From assembly GCF_039522365.1 (NCBI RefSeq), contig NZ_BAAADJ010000064.1, positions 186,001-250,000 on the forward strand: 64,000 bases of DNA. The letters run 5' to 3'. The stretch comes from Bacillus carboniphilus. GTDB taxonomy: Bacteria > Bacillota > Bacilli > Bacillales > JC228. A program made the position numbers and the translations under genes. Each line of letters starts with the position of its first letter. The first letter of the stretch is position 1. This document shows, piece by piece, positions 44,425-55,064 of this stretch. A model generated the notes under the pieces. That model was not told where the DNA came from, did not search any database, and worked only from the letters and a program-made list of their open reading frames with translations.

Positions 44425-45261
44425 GTGGTTGAGATGAAGGGTGATGGCATGAGCGTAATACATCAATTAACAACAAAAATAATAGAGCAATACAAAGACA
44501 AGACAAACCATCCATATGTTCAATCCGTTATCTATCACCCAACTCTTCAAGAAGAAAAGGTATACATATTAACAGCATGCATGCATGCTAAAGGACTCAA
44601 TGAGTACGAGATTAAAAATAAATTACTAGCAACCATGCTGATTCAATCTGCACTTGATGTGCATGATTTAGTTGAGAATGATGAAGTTCACCAACCACTC
44701 ATTGCAAAACAAATGGCTGTCCTTGCAGGAGATTACTATTCGGGGCTGTATTATAAGGTACTAGCTGATGAAAATGATATTTCCTTTATTCAACTATTGG
44801 CAAAAGGCACACAAGAGGTAAATGAAAATAAAATTCGGTTTACCCAAAAGGACTATAGTAATGAAGATGGTTTTCTTAAGATTTTAGAAAACATTGAAGC
44901 CTCGATTGCTAAAAGTGTTTGTCATTTTGTAAATGCACCTCAATGGGTTTCATTAGTTAGTTATTTCTTTTTATTGTTACGTCTCATAAGTGAAAAGAAA
45001 TGCTGGAAAGAATCTAAAAAGTCTCAAGTGGTATCAAATTTCCGTGAATTACTGTTTCCGCGGAATCAAACAAATGGTATTACAAAAGACCAGGAAAGAT
45101 TCGTATTGAATCAATTCAATCAAATGATCTCAGAGGTCCAACAAAAGTTGGAAGATAGTATAAACCAGGTATCCAATATGGAAGAAGAAGTTCTACAAAA
45201 AATGTATTCAGTTATTCGGCAGCACAAAGGTGTAGCCATTTCAGTAGTGGAAGAAGGGTAA
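44425..45261 (+). CDS. hepS: Heptaprenyl diphosphate synthase component I
   Basis: A 278-residue small subunit of the two-part enzyme that makes the C35 side chain of menaquinone-7. It has the family segment [19 protein letters not shown] and [16 protein letters not shown] and no DDxxD motif, as expected for the non-catalytic part. GTG at 44425 has AGGGAAGGG upstream; ATG codons at 44434 and 44449 are alternatives. It is followed immediately by menG and hepT, the standard hepS-menG-hepT order. Confidence 0.88.
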   Translation: MVEMKGDGMSVIHQLTTKIIEQYKDKTNHPYVQSVIYHPTLQEEKVYILTACMHAKGLNEYEIKNKLLATMLIQSALDVHDLVENDEVHQPLIAKQMAVLAGDYYSGLYYKVLADENDISFIQLLAKGTQEVNENKIRFTQKDYSNEDGFLKILENIEASIAKSVCHFVNAPQWVSLVSYFFLLLRLISEKKCWKESKKSQVVSNFRELLFPRNQTNGITKDQERFVLNQFNQMISEVQQKLEDSINQVSNMEEEVLQKMYSVIRQHKGVAISVVEEG

Positions 45262-45265
45262 GTTT

Positions 45266-45976
45266 ATGACTACATCAAAAGAAGAACGCGTTCATAAGGT
45301 GTTTGAAAAAATATCAAACCAATATGATAAAATGAATTCAGTAATCAGTTTCCAACAACATATTAGATGGCGGAAAGACACCATGAAACGATTGGATGTT
45401 TTTAATGGAGCATCCGCATTAGATGTATGTTGCGGGACAGGGGACTGGACGATCGCAATGGCTAATGCTGTTGGAGAAACTGGTGAAGTAATAGGACTTG
45501 ATTTTAGTCAAAACATGCTAAAGGTTGGTCAAGAGAAAACAAAGCCTTACCCTAATGTTAAGCTTATACACGGTAATGCTATGGAACTTCCATTTCCTGA
45601 TAATCATTTTGATTTTGTCACAATAGGATTTGGACTTAGAAATGTACCTGACTACATGAAAGTTCTAAAGGAAATGAATCGTGTATTAAAACCGGGCGGG
45701 AAAGTAGCATGTCTCGAAACATCTCAGCCTACAATGGTCGGTTTCAAGCAATTATATTATTTATACTTTCGGTTTATTATGCCATTGTTTGGTAAGCTTT
45801 TTGCCAAAAGTTATCAAGAATACTCTTGGCTGCAAGAATCTGCTCGTGATTTTCCGGGTATGAAAGAATTAAAAAACATGTTTGAATCAGCTGGCTTTGA
45901 AAACGTTATCTATAAGCCATATAGTGGTGGAGTTGCAGCGGTTCATATAGGACATAAATCCAGGAACAAGGATTAA
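45266..45976 (+). CDS. menG: Demethylmenaquinone methyltransferase
   Basis: A 236-residue SAM-dependent methyltransferase (UbiE/MenG) that performs the last step of menaquinone synthesis. SAM motif I is [16 protein letters not shown] (about residue 50); [20 protein letters not shown] and FGLRNVPDY follow, as in UbiE proteins. It begins 4 nt after hepS, with ribosome site GAAGAAGGG inside the end of hepS. Confidence 0.96.
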   Translation: MTTSKEERVHKVFEKISNQYDKMNSVISFQQHIRWRKDTMKRLDVFNGASALDVCCGTGDWTIAMANAVGETGEVIGLDFSQNMLKVGQEKTKPYPNVKLIHGNAMELPFPDNHFDFVTIGFGLRNVPDYMKVLKEMNRVLKPGGKVACLETSQPTMVGFKQLYYLYFRFIMPLFGKLFAKSYQEYSWLQESARDFPGMKELKNMFESAGFENVIYKPYSGGVAAVHIGHKSRNKD

Positions 45977-45992
45977 GATAGGTGAAAACGAC

Positions 45993-46955
45993 ATGAAACT
46001 AAAGCCTCTCTACTCTTTTCTTCAAGGGGATATTTCAAAAATTGAAAAAGAACTAGAACAAGCCATTCAGTCGCGTTCTTCGCTAATTGAGGAAGCTTCA
46101 CTACATTTATTACAAGCAGGGGGAAAACGAATTCGCCCTGTTTTTGTGTTACTAGCAGGCCAATTTGGGAATTACAATATAGAGACTATGAAAAAAGTAG
46201 CTGTAGCTCTAGAAATGATTCATATGGCTTCTTTGGTACACGACGATGTAATTGATGAGGCTGATTTAAGACGTGGAAGACCAACCATAAAAGCAAAGTG
46301 GAATAACCGTGTAGCCATGTATGCTGGTGATTTCATGATGGGTCGGTCTTTAGAGGTCTTTACCTTAATTGAGAAACCAAAAGCGCATCAAATATTGGCT
46401 GATACGATTGTCCAAGTTTGTATTGGGGAAATCAAACAAATAGAAGATAAATATAGGTTTGATCAGCATCTAAAAGATTATCTAAGAAGAATTAAGAGAA
46501 AGACAGCTCTATTGATTGCAGCGAGTTGTCAAATTGGAGCAATTGCAGCAGAAGTTGATGAAGATATTCACGAGAAGCTGTATTTGTATGGTTATTACGT
46601 CGGTATGGCATACCAGATTACGGATGATATTCTAGATTTCACAGGTACTGAAAAACAACTAGGAAAACCTGCTGGGGGCGATCTTTTACAAGGTAATATT
46701 ACATTACCAGTGTTGTTCGCGAGGCAAAATCCAGAATTCAGAGCGAAACTAGAAAAGGTTCATGAAAATATGGATCGCAATGATTTAAAAGAGATCATAG
46801 ATGATCTTCAGACTTCTGGGGCAATCCAAAAATCATGGGAAGTCAGTAATCAATACCTACAAAAGGCGTTAAAGGTATTAAGTACACTGCCGAATAATAG
46901 AGCCAATAGAACGTTAAAAAATATCGCTTTATACATCGGAAAAAGGGATTACTGA
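45993..46955 (+). CDS. hepT: Heptaprenyl diphosphate synthase component II
   Basis: A 320-residue trans-prenyltransferase, the catalytic subunit that works with HepS. The two aspartate-rich motifs are HDDVIDEADLRRGRP (about residue 83) and TDDILDFTG (about 210), with GGKRIRP near 43. It adds IPP units, supplied in part by Fni, to make heptaprenyl diphosphate for menaquinone. Confidence 0.96.
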   Translation: MKLKPLYSFLQGDISKIEKELEQAIQSRSSLIEEASLHLLQAGGKRIRPVFVLLAGQFGNYNIETMKKVAVALEMIHMASLVHDDVIDEADLRRGRPTIKAKWNNRVAMYAGDFMMGRSLEVFTLIEKPKAHQILADTIVQVCIGEIKQIEDKYRFDQHLKDYLRRIKRKTALLIAASCQIGAIAAEVDEDIHEKLYLYGYYVGMAYQITDDILDFTGTEKQLGKPAGGDLLQGNITLPVLFARQNPEFRAKLEKVHENMDRNDLKEIIDDLQTSGAIQKSWEVSNQYLQKALKVLSTLPNNRANRTLKNIALYIGKRDY

Positions 46956-47059
46956 GCCGATTTGGTATAGAGAAAACGTTGCCATTAAGTCTAAACAATG
47001 ATAGTATTTGTTCTGGATGTTAATGCATTCGATACATAATGAAGTAGGAGTGGACAAAC

Positions 47060-47506
47060 ATGGAAAAAACTTTCTTAATGGTTAAACCAGATGGTGTACA
47101 AAGAAATCTTATCGGTGAAATCGTTGCTCGTTTTGAGAAAAAGGGCTTCCAATTAGTTGGAGCGAAACTAATGAGCATTCCACGTGAGTTAGCTGAAACT
47201 CACTATGGTGAACATAAAGAGCGTCCTTTCTTCGGAGAGCTAGTTGACTTTATTACTTCTGGTCCTGTTTTTGCTATGGTTTGGCAAGGAGAGAATGTAA
47301 TTGCTACTGCTCGTCAAATGATGGGTTCTACAAACCCTAAAGATGCACAACCAGGAACAGTTCGTGGAGACTATGCCGTAACTGTTGGTAAAAACATCAT
47401 CCACGGTTCTGACTCCCCAGAAAGTGCTGAAAGAGAAATCTCTATCTTCTTCAAATCCGAAGAGTTAGTAGACTATTCAAACGTAAGTAACGAGTGGATC
47501 TACTAA
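47060..47506 (+). CDS. ndk: Nucleoside diphosphate kinase
   Basis: A 148-residue enzyme balancing NTP pools. The active-site segment [16 protein letters not shown] carries the phosphorylated histidine (about residue 115), and [15 protein letters not shown] is at the N-terminus. AGTAGGAGTGG ribosome site. Followed by a strong terminator. Confidence 0.97.
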   Translation: MEKTFLMVKPDGVQRNLIGEIVARFEKKGFQLVGAKLMSIPRELAETHYGEHKERPFFGELVDFITSGPVFAMVWQGENVIATARQMMGSTNPKDAQPGTVRGDYAVTVGKNIIHGSDSPESAEREISIFFKSEELVDYSNVSNEWIY

Positions 47507-47520
47507 GAATAAATGAAAGT

Positions 47521-47566
47521 AAGGGCTGTTTAAAGTTTAAGTAATTAACTTTAAACAGCCCTTTTT
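47521..47566 (+). terminator. Intrinsic terminator after ndk
   Basis: A perfect stem of about 17 bp, AAGGGCTGTTTAAAGTT with its complement, 9-nt loop, then T. Confidence 0.93.
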
Positions 47567-47691
47567 CTATTTATACCTGCCATAAGTTGCAAAGGTTCCA
47601 AAAAGAACATATAAAATCAAAATACTCATCCAAATCAAAATTCTTCCGATATACTAATAAAGAGATCCATTGGCAGAAAGGACCGGATGAG

Positions 47692-48465
47692 ATGAGCTAT
47701 GACTACGAAGAATTTACACAATCCTTTTATAAACTAACAGGAATAGACCTTGCACAGTACAAGGAGGCACAAATGAAGAGAAGGTTGACTTCTCTTTATG
47801 AAAAAAAGGGATATAAGGATTTTTCTGATTTCTTTCAAGCAGTAGCAAAAGATTCAGCTCTACTTGATGAATTGTTAGATAAGATGACCATAAATGTGTC
47901 AGAATTTTATCGGAATGCCGCCAGATGGGATATTTTTAGAGAAAAAATTCTCCCTAGTCTTCTACAAACTCGAAGTAATCTAAAAGTCTGGAGTGCAGCT
48001 AGTTCAACAGGTGAGGAGCCTTATACATTGGCTATGATCTTAAGTGAGAACCTTCCCTTTTCAAAATTTAGAATTCAAGCAACTGATATAGACCTAAAAG
48101 CTCTTTCTAGAGCAAAGGAAGGAAAGTATCATGAACGAGCTATTCAAGAACTACCAATAACTCTTAGAGATAAGTGGCTTAAGAAGTCTGGTGATTTTTA
48201 TAGTGTAAAAGATGAACTTAAAAAAGCTGTAGAGTATAAACGATTAAATCTATTAAAAGACTCCTTTCCTTCAGATCAAGATTTAATTGTTTGTAGAAAC
48301 GTTTTAATTTACTTTACCGAAGAAGCAAAATTTGATCTATATGATAAGTTTGCAAAATCGTTGTCAAAAGGTGGCATTCTATTTGTTGGAAGTACAGAAC
48401 AAATTTTTCATCCGGATAAATTTGGATTAAAAGTGGTATCACCGTTTTTCTACCAGAAAATGTAG
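47692..48465 (+). CDS. cheR: Chemotaxis protein methyltransferase CheR
   Basis: A 257-residue SAM-dependent methyltransferase that methylates glutamates of chemoreceptors. The N-terminal domain has YKEAQMKRRLTSLYEKKGY, nearly identical to B. subtilis CheR; SAM motif is VWSAASSTGEEPYTLA (about residue 99), and IVCRNVLIYFTE follows. I use the ATG that matches the B. subtilis length; a frame extending 35 codons upstream lacks family similarity. It is a sign that the organism is motile. Confidence 0.93.
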   Translation: MSYDYEEFTQSFYKLTGIDLAQYKEAQMKRRLTSLYEKKGYKDFSDFFQAVAKDSALLDELLDKMTINVSEFYRNAARWDIFREKILPSLLQTRSNLKVWSAASSTGEEPYTLAMILSENLPFSKFRIQATDIDLKALSRAKEGKYHERAIQELPITLRDKWLKKSGDFYSVKDELKKAVEYKRLNLLKDSFPSDQDLIVCRNVLIYFTEEAKFDLYDKFAKSLSKGGILFVGSTEQIFHPDKFGLKVVSPFFYQKM

Positions 48466-48477
48466 AAATACTAGCAT

Positions 48478-48509
48478 GAAGAGACCGAGATATAGATTCG
48501 GTCTTTTTT
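48478..48509 (+). terminator. Intrinsic terminator after cheR
   Basis: AGACCGA/TCGGTCT stem and a run of six T. Confidence 0.82.
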
Positions 48510-48718
48510 GTTACACTATTGGAAAGCATAGAATTTTAGCAAAGAAGTAATTCGCGTAGGAGAAATTTTTAGGTATATTATAAGGGCAACTACGCCGTCT
48601 GACATCACCTAAAGGCTCTCCGATCGGCGAGTTTTCTTTAAAATTATCTATGTAATCCCCTTGTACCTATGTTATAGTGGTACATAATCCTTTAATGAGT
48701 TGAAGGGAGAAAGAGTTT

Positions 48719-49891
48719 ATGAGATATCTAACAGCAGGAGAGTCGCACGGTCCTAAATTAACAGCGATTATAGAAGGTTTACCCGCTGGTTTATCACTAG
48801 TGTCGGAAGATATAAATCAAGAGTTATCCAGAAGACAAAAAGGGCATGGCCGCGGCCGTCGTATGCAAATTGAAAAAGACCAAGTAGAAATTTCATCCGG
48901 TGTGAGGCACGGCCTTACATTAGGTTCGCCTGTTACATTAACAGTTGAGAATAACGATTGGACACATTGGACAAAAGTAATGGGAATTGAACCAATCTCA
49001 GATGAAGAAGAAAAAGAAGTGAAACGAAAAATTACACGACCAAGACCGGGTCATGCTGATTTAAATGGTGGTATGAAATATGGTCACCGTGATTTACGAA
49101 ATGTTCTAGAAAGATCGTCAGCAAGAGAAACAACCGTTCGGGTCGCAGTAGGGGCAGTTGCAAAAAAACTATTAAGTGAACTAGGTATTGAAATTGTGGG
49201 CCATGTAAAAGAAATCGGTGGCATAAAAGCAGGGGGAGTTCCACCTGTGAAACTATCTGAATTAAGAGAAAAAACAGAGGCTTCTCCAGTAAGATGTTTC
49301 GATGATGAAGCTGCAGTAAAAATGATGCAAGCAATCGATGATGCCAAAAAGAATGGCGATTCTATTGGTGGAATTGTAGAGGTTGTAGCTGAAGGGATGC
49401 CTGTAGGAATTGGAAGCTACGTACAATATGACCGAAAGTTAGATGCCAAAATAGCAGGAGCAGTAATGAGTATTAACGCCTTTAAGGGAGTAGAGTTCGG
49501 CTTAGGCTTTGAAATGGCTAGAATTCCTGGGAGCCAAGTTCATGATGAAATTCTTTGGAGTGAATCAGAAGGATATACAAGAAGGACAAATAGACTGGGT
49601 GGATTTGAAGGTGGAATGACCACTGGAATGCCTATCGTGGTAAAAGGTGTTATGAAACCTATTCCAACTCTCTATAAGCCATTACAGAGTGTGGATATTG
49701 ACACAAAGGAGCCCTTTAGCGCTAGTATTGAAAGGTCTGATAGTTGTGCTGTACCTGCTGCTGCTGTTGTCATGGAACACGTAGTTGCTTGGGAGCTAGC
49801 TTCAAGCTTAATCGAACACTTTTCAAGTGATCAAATGAAAGTACTACAAAGAAGCATACAGGAATATCGTCAATATACGAGGGAGTTTTAA
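48719..49891 (+). CDS. aroC: Chorismate synthase
   Basis: A 390-residue FMN-dependent enzyme (named aroF in B. subtilis) making chorismate from EPSP. Signatures: [18 protein letters not shown] (about residue 7), [19 protein letters not shown] (about 119) and the GSQVHDEI segment. It is the first gene of the aromatic operon and ends by a 1-nt overlap with aroB (TAATG). Confidence 0.96.
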   Translation: MRYLTAGESHGPKLTAIIEGLPAGLSLVSEDINQELSRRQKGHGRGRRMQIEKDQVEISSGVRHGLTLGSPVTLTVENNDWTHWTKVMGIEPISDEEEKEVKRKITRPRPGHADLNGGMKYGHRDLRNVLERSSARETTVRVAVGAVAKKLLSELGIEIVGHVKEIGGIKAGGVPPVKLSELREKTEASPVRCFDDEAAVKMMQAIDDAKKNGDSIGGIVEVVAEGMPVGIGSYVQYDRKLDAKIAGAVMSINAFKGVEFGLGFEMARIPGSQVHDEILWSESEGYTRRTNRLGGFEGGMTTGMPIVVKGVMKPIPTLYKPLQSVDIDTKEPFSASIERSDSCAVPAAAVVMEHVVAWELASSLIEHFSSDQMKVLQRSIQEYRQYTREF

Positions 49892-50964
49892 TGAGAAAGC
49901 TAAGTATTACAACAGATACTTCCAAGTATAATATTTTCATCGGTAACCAAATCACAGATTTTATAGTAGAGGACTTGTCTCGATTAGATAAGATAACAAA
50001 AGTAATGGTGATCTGTGACAAAAACATATCAAACTTATATCTAGAATCTTTCATATCAAAAATAAATCAATGGACTAAAGTTATTGTACAAATTGTTCCT
50101 AATGGGGAATATGCTAAATCCTTTACTACTTACGAAGAATGCATGAAAAAAGCAATACAAGAAGGATTAGATCGTCATTCGTTAGTTGTTGCATTTGGAG
50201 GGGGAGCGGTTGGAGACTTAGCAGGCTTTGTTGCAGCCACTTTTATGAGAGGAATCAGGTTTGTCCAAATTCCAACTACTCTACTCGCTCACGATAGTGC
50301 TGTGGGTGGGAAGACTGCCATCAATCACCCACTTGGGAAAAATATGGTTGGGGCATTTCATCAGCCTGAAGCAGTCTATTATGACCTCCAATATCTTCAA
50401 ACATTACCAGTGCGCGAGAAGCTTTCGGGGTTTGCAGAACTAATAAAGCACGGCTTAATAGGTGATCGTGCTTTATTAGATAGGTTAACTGCGTATGTGA
50501 AATATATTGATTTTCAAACCATTTCCTTTTGGGAAGAAGCCATTGAAAAAGGTATTAAGGTAAAAGCAAGAATTGTAGAGCAGGATACAAAAGAGAAAAG
50601 TGTAAGAGCCTTTTTAAATTTTGGTCATACATTAGGGCATGCCATTGAAAATTTGTCAGAGTACCAGATTTCACATGGTGAAGCCGTTCTAAAGGGAATG
50701 ATGTTTGCGCTTAACATTAGTGATACAAAACATTCCCTTGCCTTTTCTATTCAGGATTTTAAAGAATGGTTCATACAATTAGGTTACGACCCAGACATTC
50801 CTTCTCATATGAGTAATGCTCAGCTTCTAAGCCAAATGAAGAGAGATAAAAAAGTGGTTGGTGGAGCTATCAAGTTTATTTTACTAAAAGACATAGAACA
50901 GCCTTATATAACGGAAATGAACGATGAAGAATTGATTGACTTCTTAAATAAATTATCATGCTAA
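49891..50964 (+). CDS. aroB: 3-dehydroquinate synthase
   Basis: A 357-residue NAD- and metal-dependent enzyme converting DAHP to 3-dehydroquinate. GGGAVGDLAGFVAATFMRG (about residue 110) binds NAD; ELIKHGLI and NFGHTLGHAIE carry metal-binding Glu and His residues. Its start overlaps aroC, and aroH follows 23 nt later. Confidence 0.95.
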   Translation: MRKLSITTDTSKYNIFIGNQITDFIVEDLSRLDKITKVMVICDKNISNLYLESFISKINQWTKVIVQIVPNGEYAKSFTTYEECMKKAIQEGLDRHSLVVAFGGGAVGDLAGFVAATFMRGIRFVQIPTTLLAHDSAVGGKTAINHPLGKNMVGAFHQPEAVYYDLQYLQTLPVREKLSGFAELIKHGLIGDRALLDRLTAYVKYIDFQTISFWEEAIEKGIKVKARIVEQDTKEKSVRAFLNFGHTLGHAIENLSEYQISHGEAVLKGMMFALNISDTKHSLAFSIQDFKEWFIQLGYDPDIPSHMSNAQLLSQMKRDKKVVGGAIKFILLKDIEQPYITEMNDEELIDFLNKLSC

Positions 50965-50987
50965 TATAGGGAGGAGAGGATGGTTTA

Positions 50988-51386
50988 ATGCTTCGAGGGG
51001 TGAGAGGAGCAACAACCGTTAATTCTAATGAGCCTGATGATATAATAGAGAAGACTTATGAACTATTAACATTGTTGATAGACAAAAATGGAATTCAACC
51101 GACAGATGTCTCATCCGTAATCATAACCGTCACCACGGATTTAAATGCAGAATTTCCAGCAAAAGCTATGCGGAAATTAAAAGGATGGACCTATGTACCT
51201 GTTATGTGCATGACAGAAATACCTGTCCCCCATGCCCTTGAGAAATGTATCCGTGTGATGATTCATACCAATACAGATATCCCACAACATGAGATTGCCC
51301 ACATGTATCTACATAAAGCCAAAGGACTTAGACCAGATTTGGAAGAGGAGAGAAAAAGGAATGAAATGGATCAAACAGCTGAATGA
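50988..51386 (+). CDS. aroH: Chorismate mutase, AroH class
   Basis: A 132-residue monofunctional chorismate mutase making prephenate. MLRGVRGATTV at the N-terminus, the catalytic arginines in RGVRG and RMIHTN (about residue 89), and the cysteine in VPVMCMTEIPV fit the trimeric B. subtilis enzyme. Its 3' end overlaps hisC by 26 nt, where B. subtilis has the six-gene trp block. Confidence 0.95.
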   Translation: MLRGVRGATTVNSNEPDDIIEKTYELLTLLIDKNGIQPTDVSSVIITVTTDLNAEFPAKAMRKLKGWTYVPVMCMTEIPVPHALEKCIRVMIHTNTDIPQHEIAHMYLHKAKGLRPDLEEERKRNEMDQTAE

Positions 51387-52446
51387 TTTGAAAGCCTATC
51401 AGCCAGGGAAAACGATTGACGAAGTAAAAAAAGAATTCGGGTTAGAAGAAATAATAAAATTGGCTTCAAATGAAAACCCTTATCGATACTCCCCGAAAGT
51501 AGATGAATTGCTAAAATCAGGCTCATTCCAACATATGATATACCCAGATGGGGCTGCAGTCTCGCTCCGCGAAGCAATGGCTAATTATTATGATCTTGAA
51601 CCAGGAAATTTTATCTTTGGTAACGGTTCAGACGAGATCATTCAAATGATAACTCGCGCTTTAGTCGAGCCTGGTGTCAATACCGTTATGCCTACACCAA
51701 GTTTCCCACAATATAGACATAATTGTTATTTGCAAGGTGGAGAAAGTAAAGAGATTCCTCTTGTTAACGGTGAGCATGATCTACAATCCATGCTTCAGGC
51801 AATTGATGAAAATACCAGTATCGTTTGGCTGTGTAGCCCTAATAACCCAACGGGTACCTATATTCCAAAGACAGAACTTTTTGATTTTATTTCAAAGGTT
51901 CCTTCGCATGTTCTTGTCGTGATTGACCAAGCTTATCATGAGTATGTAACGGCAGATGATTATCCTGATTCACTTTCTATTTACCATGAATTTGATAACG
52001 TCATCCTTCTAAGAACCTTCTCCAAAATTTATGGACTTGCTGGATTCCGTGTCGGGTATGGAATTGCATCTAAAGAAATTGTTTCTAAACTAGATCCTGT
52101 AAGAGAACCTTTTAACGTGAATACTTTAGGCCAAATGGTTGCGAAAACAGCACTCGAGGATATTCAGTTTATTGAGGAATGTAAAATTAAAAATAGCGAG
52201 CAAAGAGACCGTTATTATCAATTTTGTGAGGAACACAATCTTCAATACTTTCCTACAGAAGGAAACTTTATCTTAATTAACATGGAAAAAGATAGCCAAG
52301 AAGTATGTGAATTCTTATTAAGGAATGGAGTCATTGTTCGCTCTGGAGCAGCTCTTGGTTATCTAGGCTGGATTCGGATTACAATCGGCCAACACGATGA
52401 AAATACAAAAGTATTCAAATTACTAAATCAGCTCGTTAACAACTAG
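51361..52446 (+). CDS. hisC: Histidinol-phosphate/aromatic aminotransferase
   Basis: A 361-residue PLP-dependent class II aminotransferase. ASNENPYRYSP near the N-terminus, SPNNPTGTY, DQAYHEYV, and the PLP lysine in RTFSKIYGLAGFRVGYG (about residue 222). It serves histidine synthesis and, in Bacillus, phenylalanine and tyrosine transamination. The ATG matches the 360-residue B. subtilis protein; longer upstream frames lie inside aroH. Confidence 0.95.
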   Translation: MKWIKQLNDLKAYQPGKTIDEVKKEFGLEEIIKLASNENPYRYSPKVDELLKSGSFQHMIYPDGAAVSLREAMANYYDLEPGNFIFGNGSDEIIQMITRALVEPGVNTVMPTPSFPQYRHNCYLQGGESKEIPLVNGEHDLQSMLQAIDENTSIVWLCSPNNPTGTYIPKTELFDFISKVPSHVLVVIDQAYHEYVTADDYPDSLSIYHEFDNVILLRTFSKIYGLAGFRVGYGIASKEIVSKLDPVREPFNVNTLGQMVAKTALEDIQFIEECKIKNSEQRDRYYQFCEEHNLQYFPTEGNFILINMEKDSQEVCEFLLRNGVIVRSGAALGYLGWIRITIGQHDENTKVFKLLNQLVNN

Positions 52447-52470
52447 TGACGACATGGGGGTAAGATCGTA

Positions 52471-53580
52471 ATGGAAGGGAACGTCCTAATAATAGGGTTG
52501 GGGTTGATCGGAGGTTCCGTTGCTTTAGCAATCAAAAAAGAGCACCCAAACAGTAAGATTGGTGGATATGATCTTAACTCCGAAACCACTAAAATGGCAC
52601 TTTTACTTCAGGTAATTGATGAAGAAATAACAAATGTCCAAGCATTCGCTGAAGAAGCGGATCTAATTATTCTAGCAACACCTGTTCAACAGTCTGAACA
52701 ATGGATTGAAAAACTAGCTTCATGGAAACTAAAAAACGAAGCGATTGTGACAGATGTAGGAAGTACCAAAGGAAAAATCATGAATACCGCTAATCAGTTG
52801 ATAAAACAAGGGGTCACTTTTATAGGGGGACACCCTATGGCGGGGTCACATAAAAGTGGAGTGCAAGCCTCAAAGGTTCACCTTTTTGAAAATGCTTTTT
52901 ATTTACTAACTCCAGATAGAAATGTGTCTCAACTTAAAGTAGATCAATTAAAGAAATGGTTAAAAGGTACTCATGCACATTTTATTGTTGTTTCTCCAAG
53001 GGAACATGATGAACTAACAGGAATCGTATCTCATTTTCCACATATAATTGCTGCTTCAATTGTTCACCAAGCTTTTGGAGAATCACAGGTCAACCATGAT
53101 TTACTTAAGCGGTTAGCTGCAGGTGGATTTAGAGATATTACGAGAATTGCCTCTAGTAACCCTCACATGTGGAGAGATATCCTTCTTCATAATAAAGATG
53201 TGTTATTAGATTTGATGAGCCAGTGGCAAGACGAGATGAGGGTTATAACGGACTTGATGCAAGCTGAAGATGCGGAAGGGATATTCGATTACTTTCAGCA
53301 AGCAAAGAATTTCCGAGACGACCTACCTGCTAAATCCAAGGGAGCTATTCCTTCGTTTTATGACTTATATGTGGATATCCCGGATTATCCAGGTATTATT
53401 TCTGAGGTGACTGGATATCTAGCACAAGAAAAAATTAGTATTACCAATATTAGAATTCTTGAAACCAGAGAAGATCTGTATGGAGTTCTAGTGCTTTCAT
53501 TCCAAACAATAGAAGACCGTGAACGAGCTCAAGAATGTATTGGTAACTATACAGACTATGAAACAGTTATTTCAAATTAG
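52471..53580 (+). CDS. tyrA: Prephenate dehydrogenase with ACT domain
   Basis: A 369-residue enzyme converting prephenate to 4-hydroxyphenylpyruvate for tyrosine. Rossmann motif GLGLIGGSVALA (about residue 9), GGHPMAGSHKSG with the catalytic His (about 122), and a C-terminal ACT domain (YVDIPDYPGIISEVTGYLA, about 296-365) likely for tyrosine feedback. Confidence 0.95.
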   Translation: MEGNVLIIGLGLIGGSVALAIKKEHPNSKIGGYDLNSETTKMALLLQVIDEEITNVQAFAEEADLIILATPVQQSEQWIEKLASWKLKNEAIVTDVGSTKGKIMNTANQLIKQGVTFIGGHPMAGSHKSGVQASKVHLFENAFYLLTPDRNVSQLKVDQLKKWLKGTHAHFIVVSPREHDELTGIVSHFPHIIAASIVHQAFGESQVNHDLLKRLAAGGFRDITRIASSNPHMWRDILLHNKDVLLDLMSQWQDEMRVITDLMQAEDAEGIFDYFQQAKNFRDDLPAKSKGAIPSFYDLYVDIPDYPGIISEVTGYLAQEKISITNIRILETREDLYGVLVLSFQTIEDRERAQECIGNYTDYETVISN

Positions 53581-53635
53581 AAATCTGTAATAGTGTGATA
53601 TTTTTTTATCTTTAATAAAAGGTGTTGGCAATATA

Positions 53636-54928
53636 ATGGCGACAAGAACATTGCATTTTCATAAACAAGCACTAAAAGGGGTAATGGAAGTCCCAGGAGA
53701 TAAGTCTATTTCTCATAGGTCCATTATGTTCGGGGCGATTGCAAATGGAACGACTCGTGTATGGAATTTCTTAAAGGGAGAAGATTGTTTAAGTACGTTA
53801 GACTGCTTTCAAAAGTTAGGAGTTACAATTATAGAACACGACCAATACTTGCAAATTGAAGGGAAGGGGTTTAATGGTCTGATAGAACCGACTGAAATTT
53901 TAAATGTTGGTAATTCAGGGACGACTTCTAGACTAATTCTTGGAATTTTAGCAGGTACTCCATTTCATAGTGTCCTAATAGGAGACGACTCAATAGCTAA
54001 GCGTCCAATGTCGAGAGTAACAGGGCCACTTCGTATAATGGGTGCTAATATTGATGGTAGAAATGACGGAGAGTATACACCCATTAGTATACGGGGAGGA
54101 CAACTATCCCCTATACACTACCAACTTCCTGTTGCAAGTGCTCAAGTGAAGTCTTCTCTTTTGTTTGCTGCTATGCAAGCAGAAGGAGTCACTGAAATCA
54201 TTGAGAAAAGTGAGACACGTGACCATACGGAGCGAATGTTTCAATATTTTGGCGGTGAATTAGAAAAAGATGGGCTTACACTGCGTTTAAATGGTCCCTC
54301 AACTCTTAATGGACGAGATATAGTAGTTCCAGGGGATATTTCGTCTGCAGCCTTTTTCATTGCAGCTGCACTGATCGCCCCGAACAGCGAACTATTGATT
54401 AAAAATGTGGGACTGAATCAAACTAGGACGGGTATGCTTGATGTTTTAAAGGACATGGGAGCTTATATAGAGGTTATTCCACATTCTATTGATAGTTTTG
54501 AGCCATACGGTGACTTAATCGTTAAAAGCTCCAACCTGAATGCTGTTGAGATTGCTGGTGATGTTATACCAAGGCTTATAGATGAGATTCCAATATTGGC
54601 TTTAGTTGCATCACAAGCGGAAGGTACTACTGTCATAAAAGACGCAGAAGAGCTAAAGGTGAAGGAAACAAATAGAATTGACACGGTGGCCAGGGAACTA
54701 AACAAACTTGGCTGTAACATTGTCCCTACAGAGGATGGGTTAATTATTGAAGGGAATACAAAAATAAGAGGTGGGATTGTAGATAGTCATGGTGACCATC
54801 GGATTGGAATGATGTTGGCAATTGCTTCATTACTATCTGAGGAGTCTATCCATATTCAAGGTACAGATGCGATCAGTGTCTCCTATCCTAACTTTTTTGA
54901 ACAACTACAATCATTAGTTCAGAACTAA
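53636..54928 (+). CDS. aroA: 3-phosphoshikimate 1-carboxyvinyltransferase (EPSP synthase)
   Basis: A 430-residue enzyme (B. subtilis aroE) that joins shikimate 3-phosphate and [17 protein letters not shown] (about residue 20), [12 protein letters not shown] (about 92), RPMSRV, and the C-terminal HGDHRIGM (about 385) are intact. It closes the aromatic operon and is followed by a terminator. Confidence 0.96.
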   Translation: MATRTLHFHKQALKGVMEVPGDKSISHRSIMFGAIANGTTRVWNFLKGEDCLSTLDCFQKLGVTIIEHDQYLQIEGKGFNGLIEPTEILNVGNSGTTSRLILGILAGTPFHSVLIGDDSIAKRPMSRVTGPLRIMGANIDGRNDGEYTPISIRGGQLSPIHYQLPVASAQVKSSLLFAAMQAEGVTEIIEKSETRDHTERMFQYFGGELEKDGLTLRLNGPSTLNGRDIVVPGDISSAAFFIAAALIAPNSELLIKNVGLNQTRTGMLDVLKDMGAYIEVIPHSIDSFEPYGDLIVKSSNLNAVEIAGDVIPRLIDEIPILALVASQAEGTTVIKDAEELKVKETNRIDTVARELNKLGCNIVPTEDGLIIEGNTKIRGGIVDSHGDHRIGMMLAIASLLSEESIHIQGTDAISVSYPNFFEQLQSLVQN

Positions 54929-54933
54929 TTTGA

Positions 54934-54968
54934 AAAGAAACTCAAAATTTTTTGGGTTTCTTTTTTTA
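54934..54968 (+). terminator. Intrinsic terminator after aroA
   Basis: GAAACTC/GGGTTTC stem with an A/T-rich loop and seven T. Confidence 0.75.
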
Positions 54969-55064
54969 CTCTAAACAGCAATCCATTTGTTTTCTAATAG
55001 ATATATTCATATACTAGCCATTTTTCTCATAGCTTGTCTTAAGAGAAGATATGAGGTGAGAGAA

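Noticed and set aside
47587-47691. 35-codon N-terminal extension of CheR
   Set aside because: The extension is not in the family, and the ATG at 47692 gives the usual length.
48590-48640. GC-rich palindrome before aroC as a riboswitch
   Set aside because: Only a short CTCTCCGATCGGCGAG hairpin is visible, with no conserved aptamer and a weak T tract; I do not claim a function.
54987-55064. Hydrophobic N-terminal extension of the 55065 gene
   Set aside because: It starts inside the aroA terminator region, and a GAGGTGAG site favours the later ATG.
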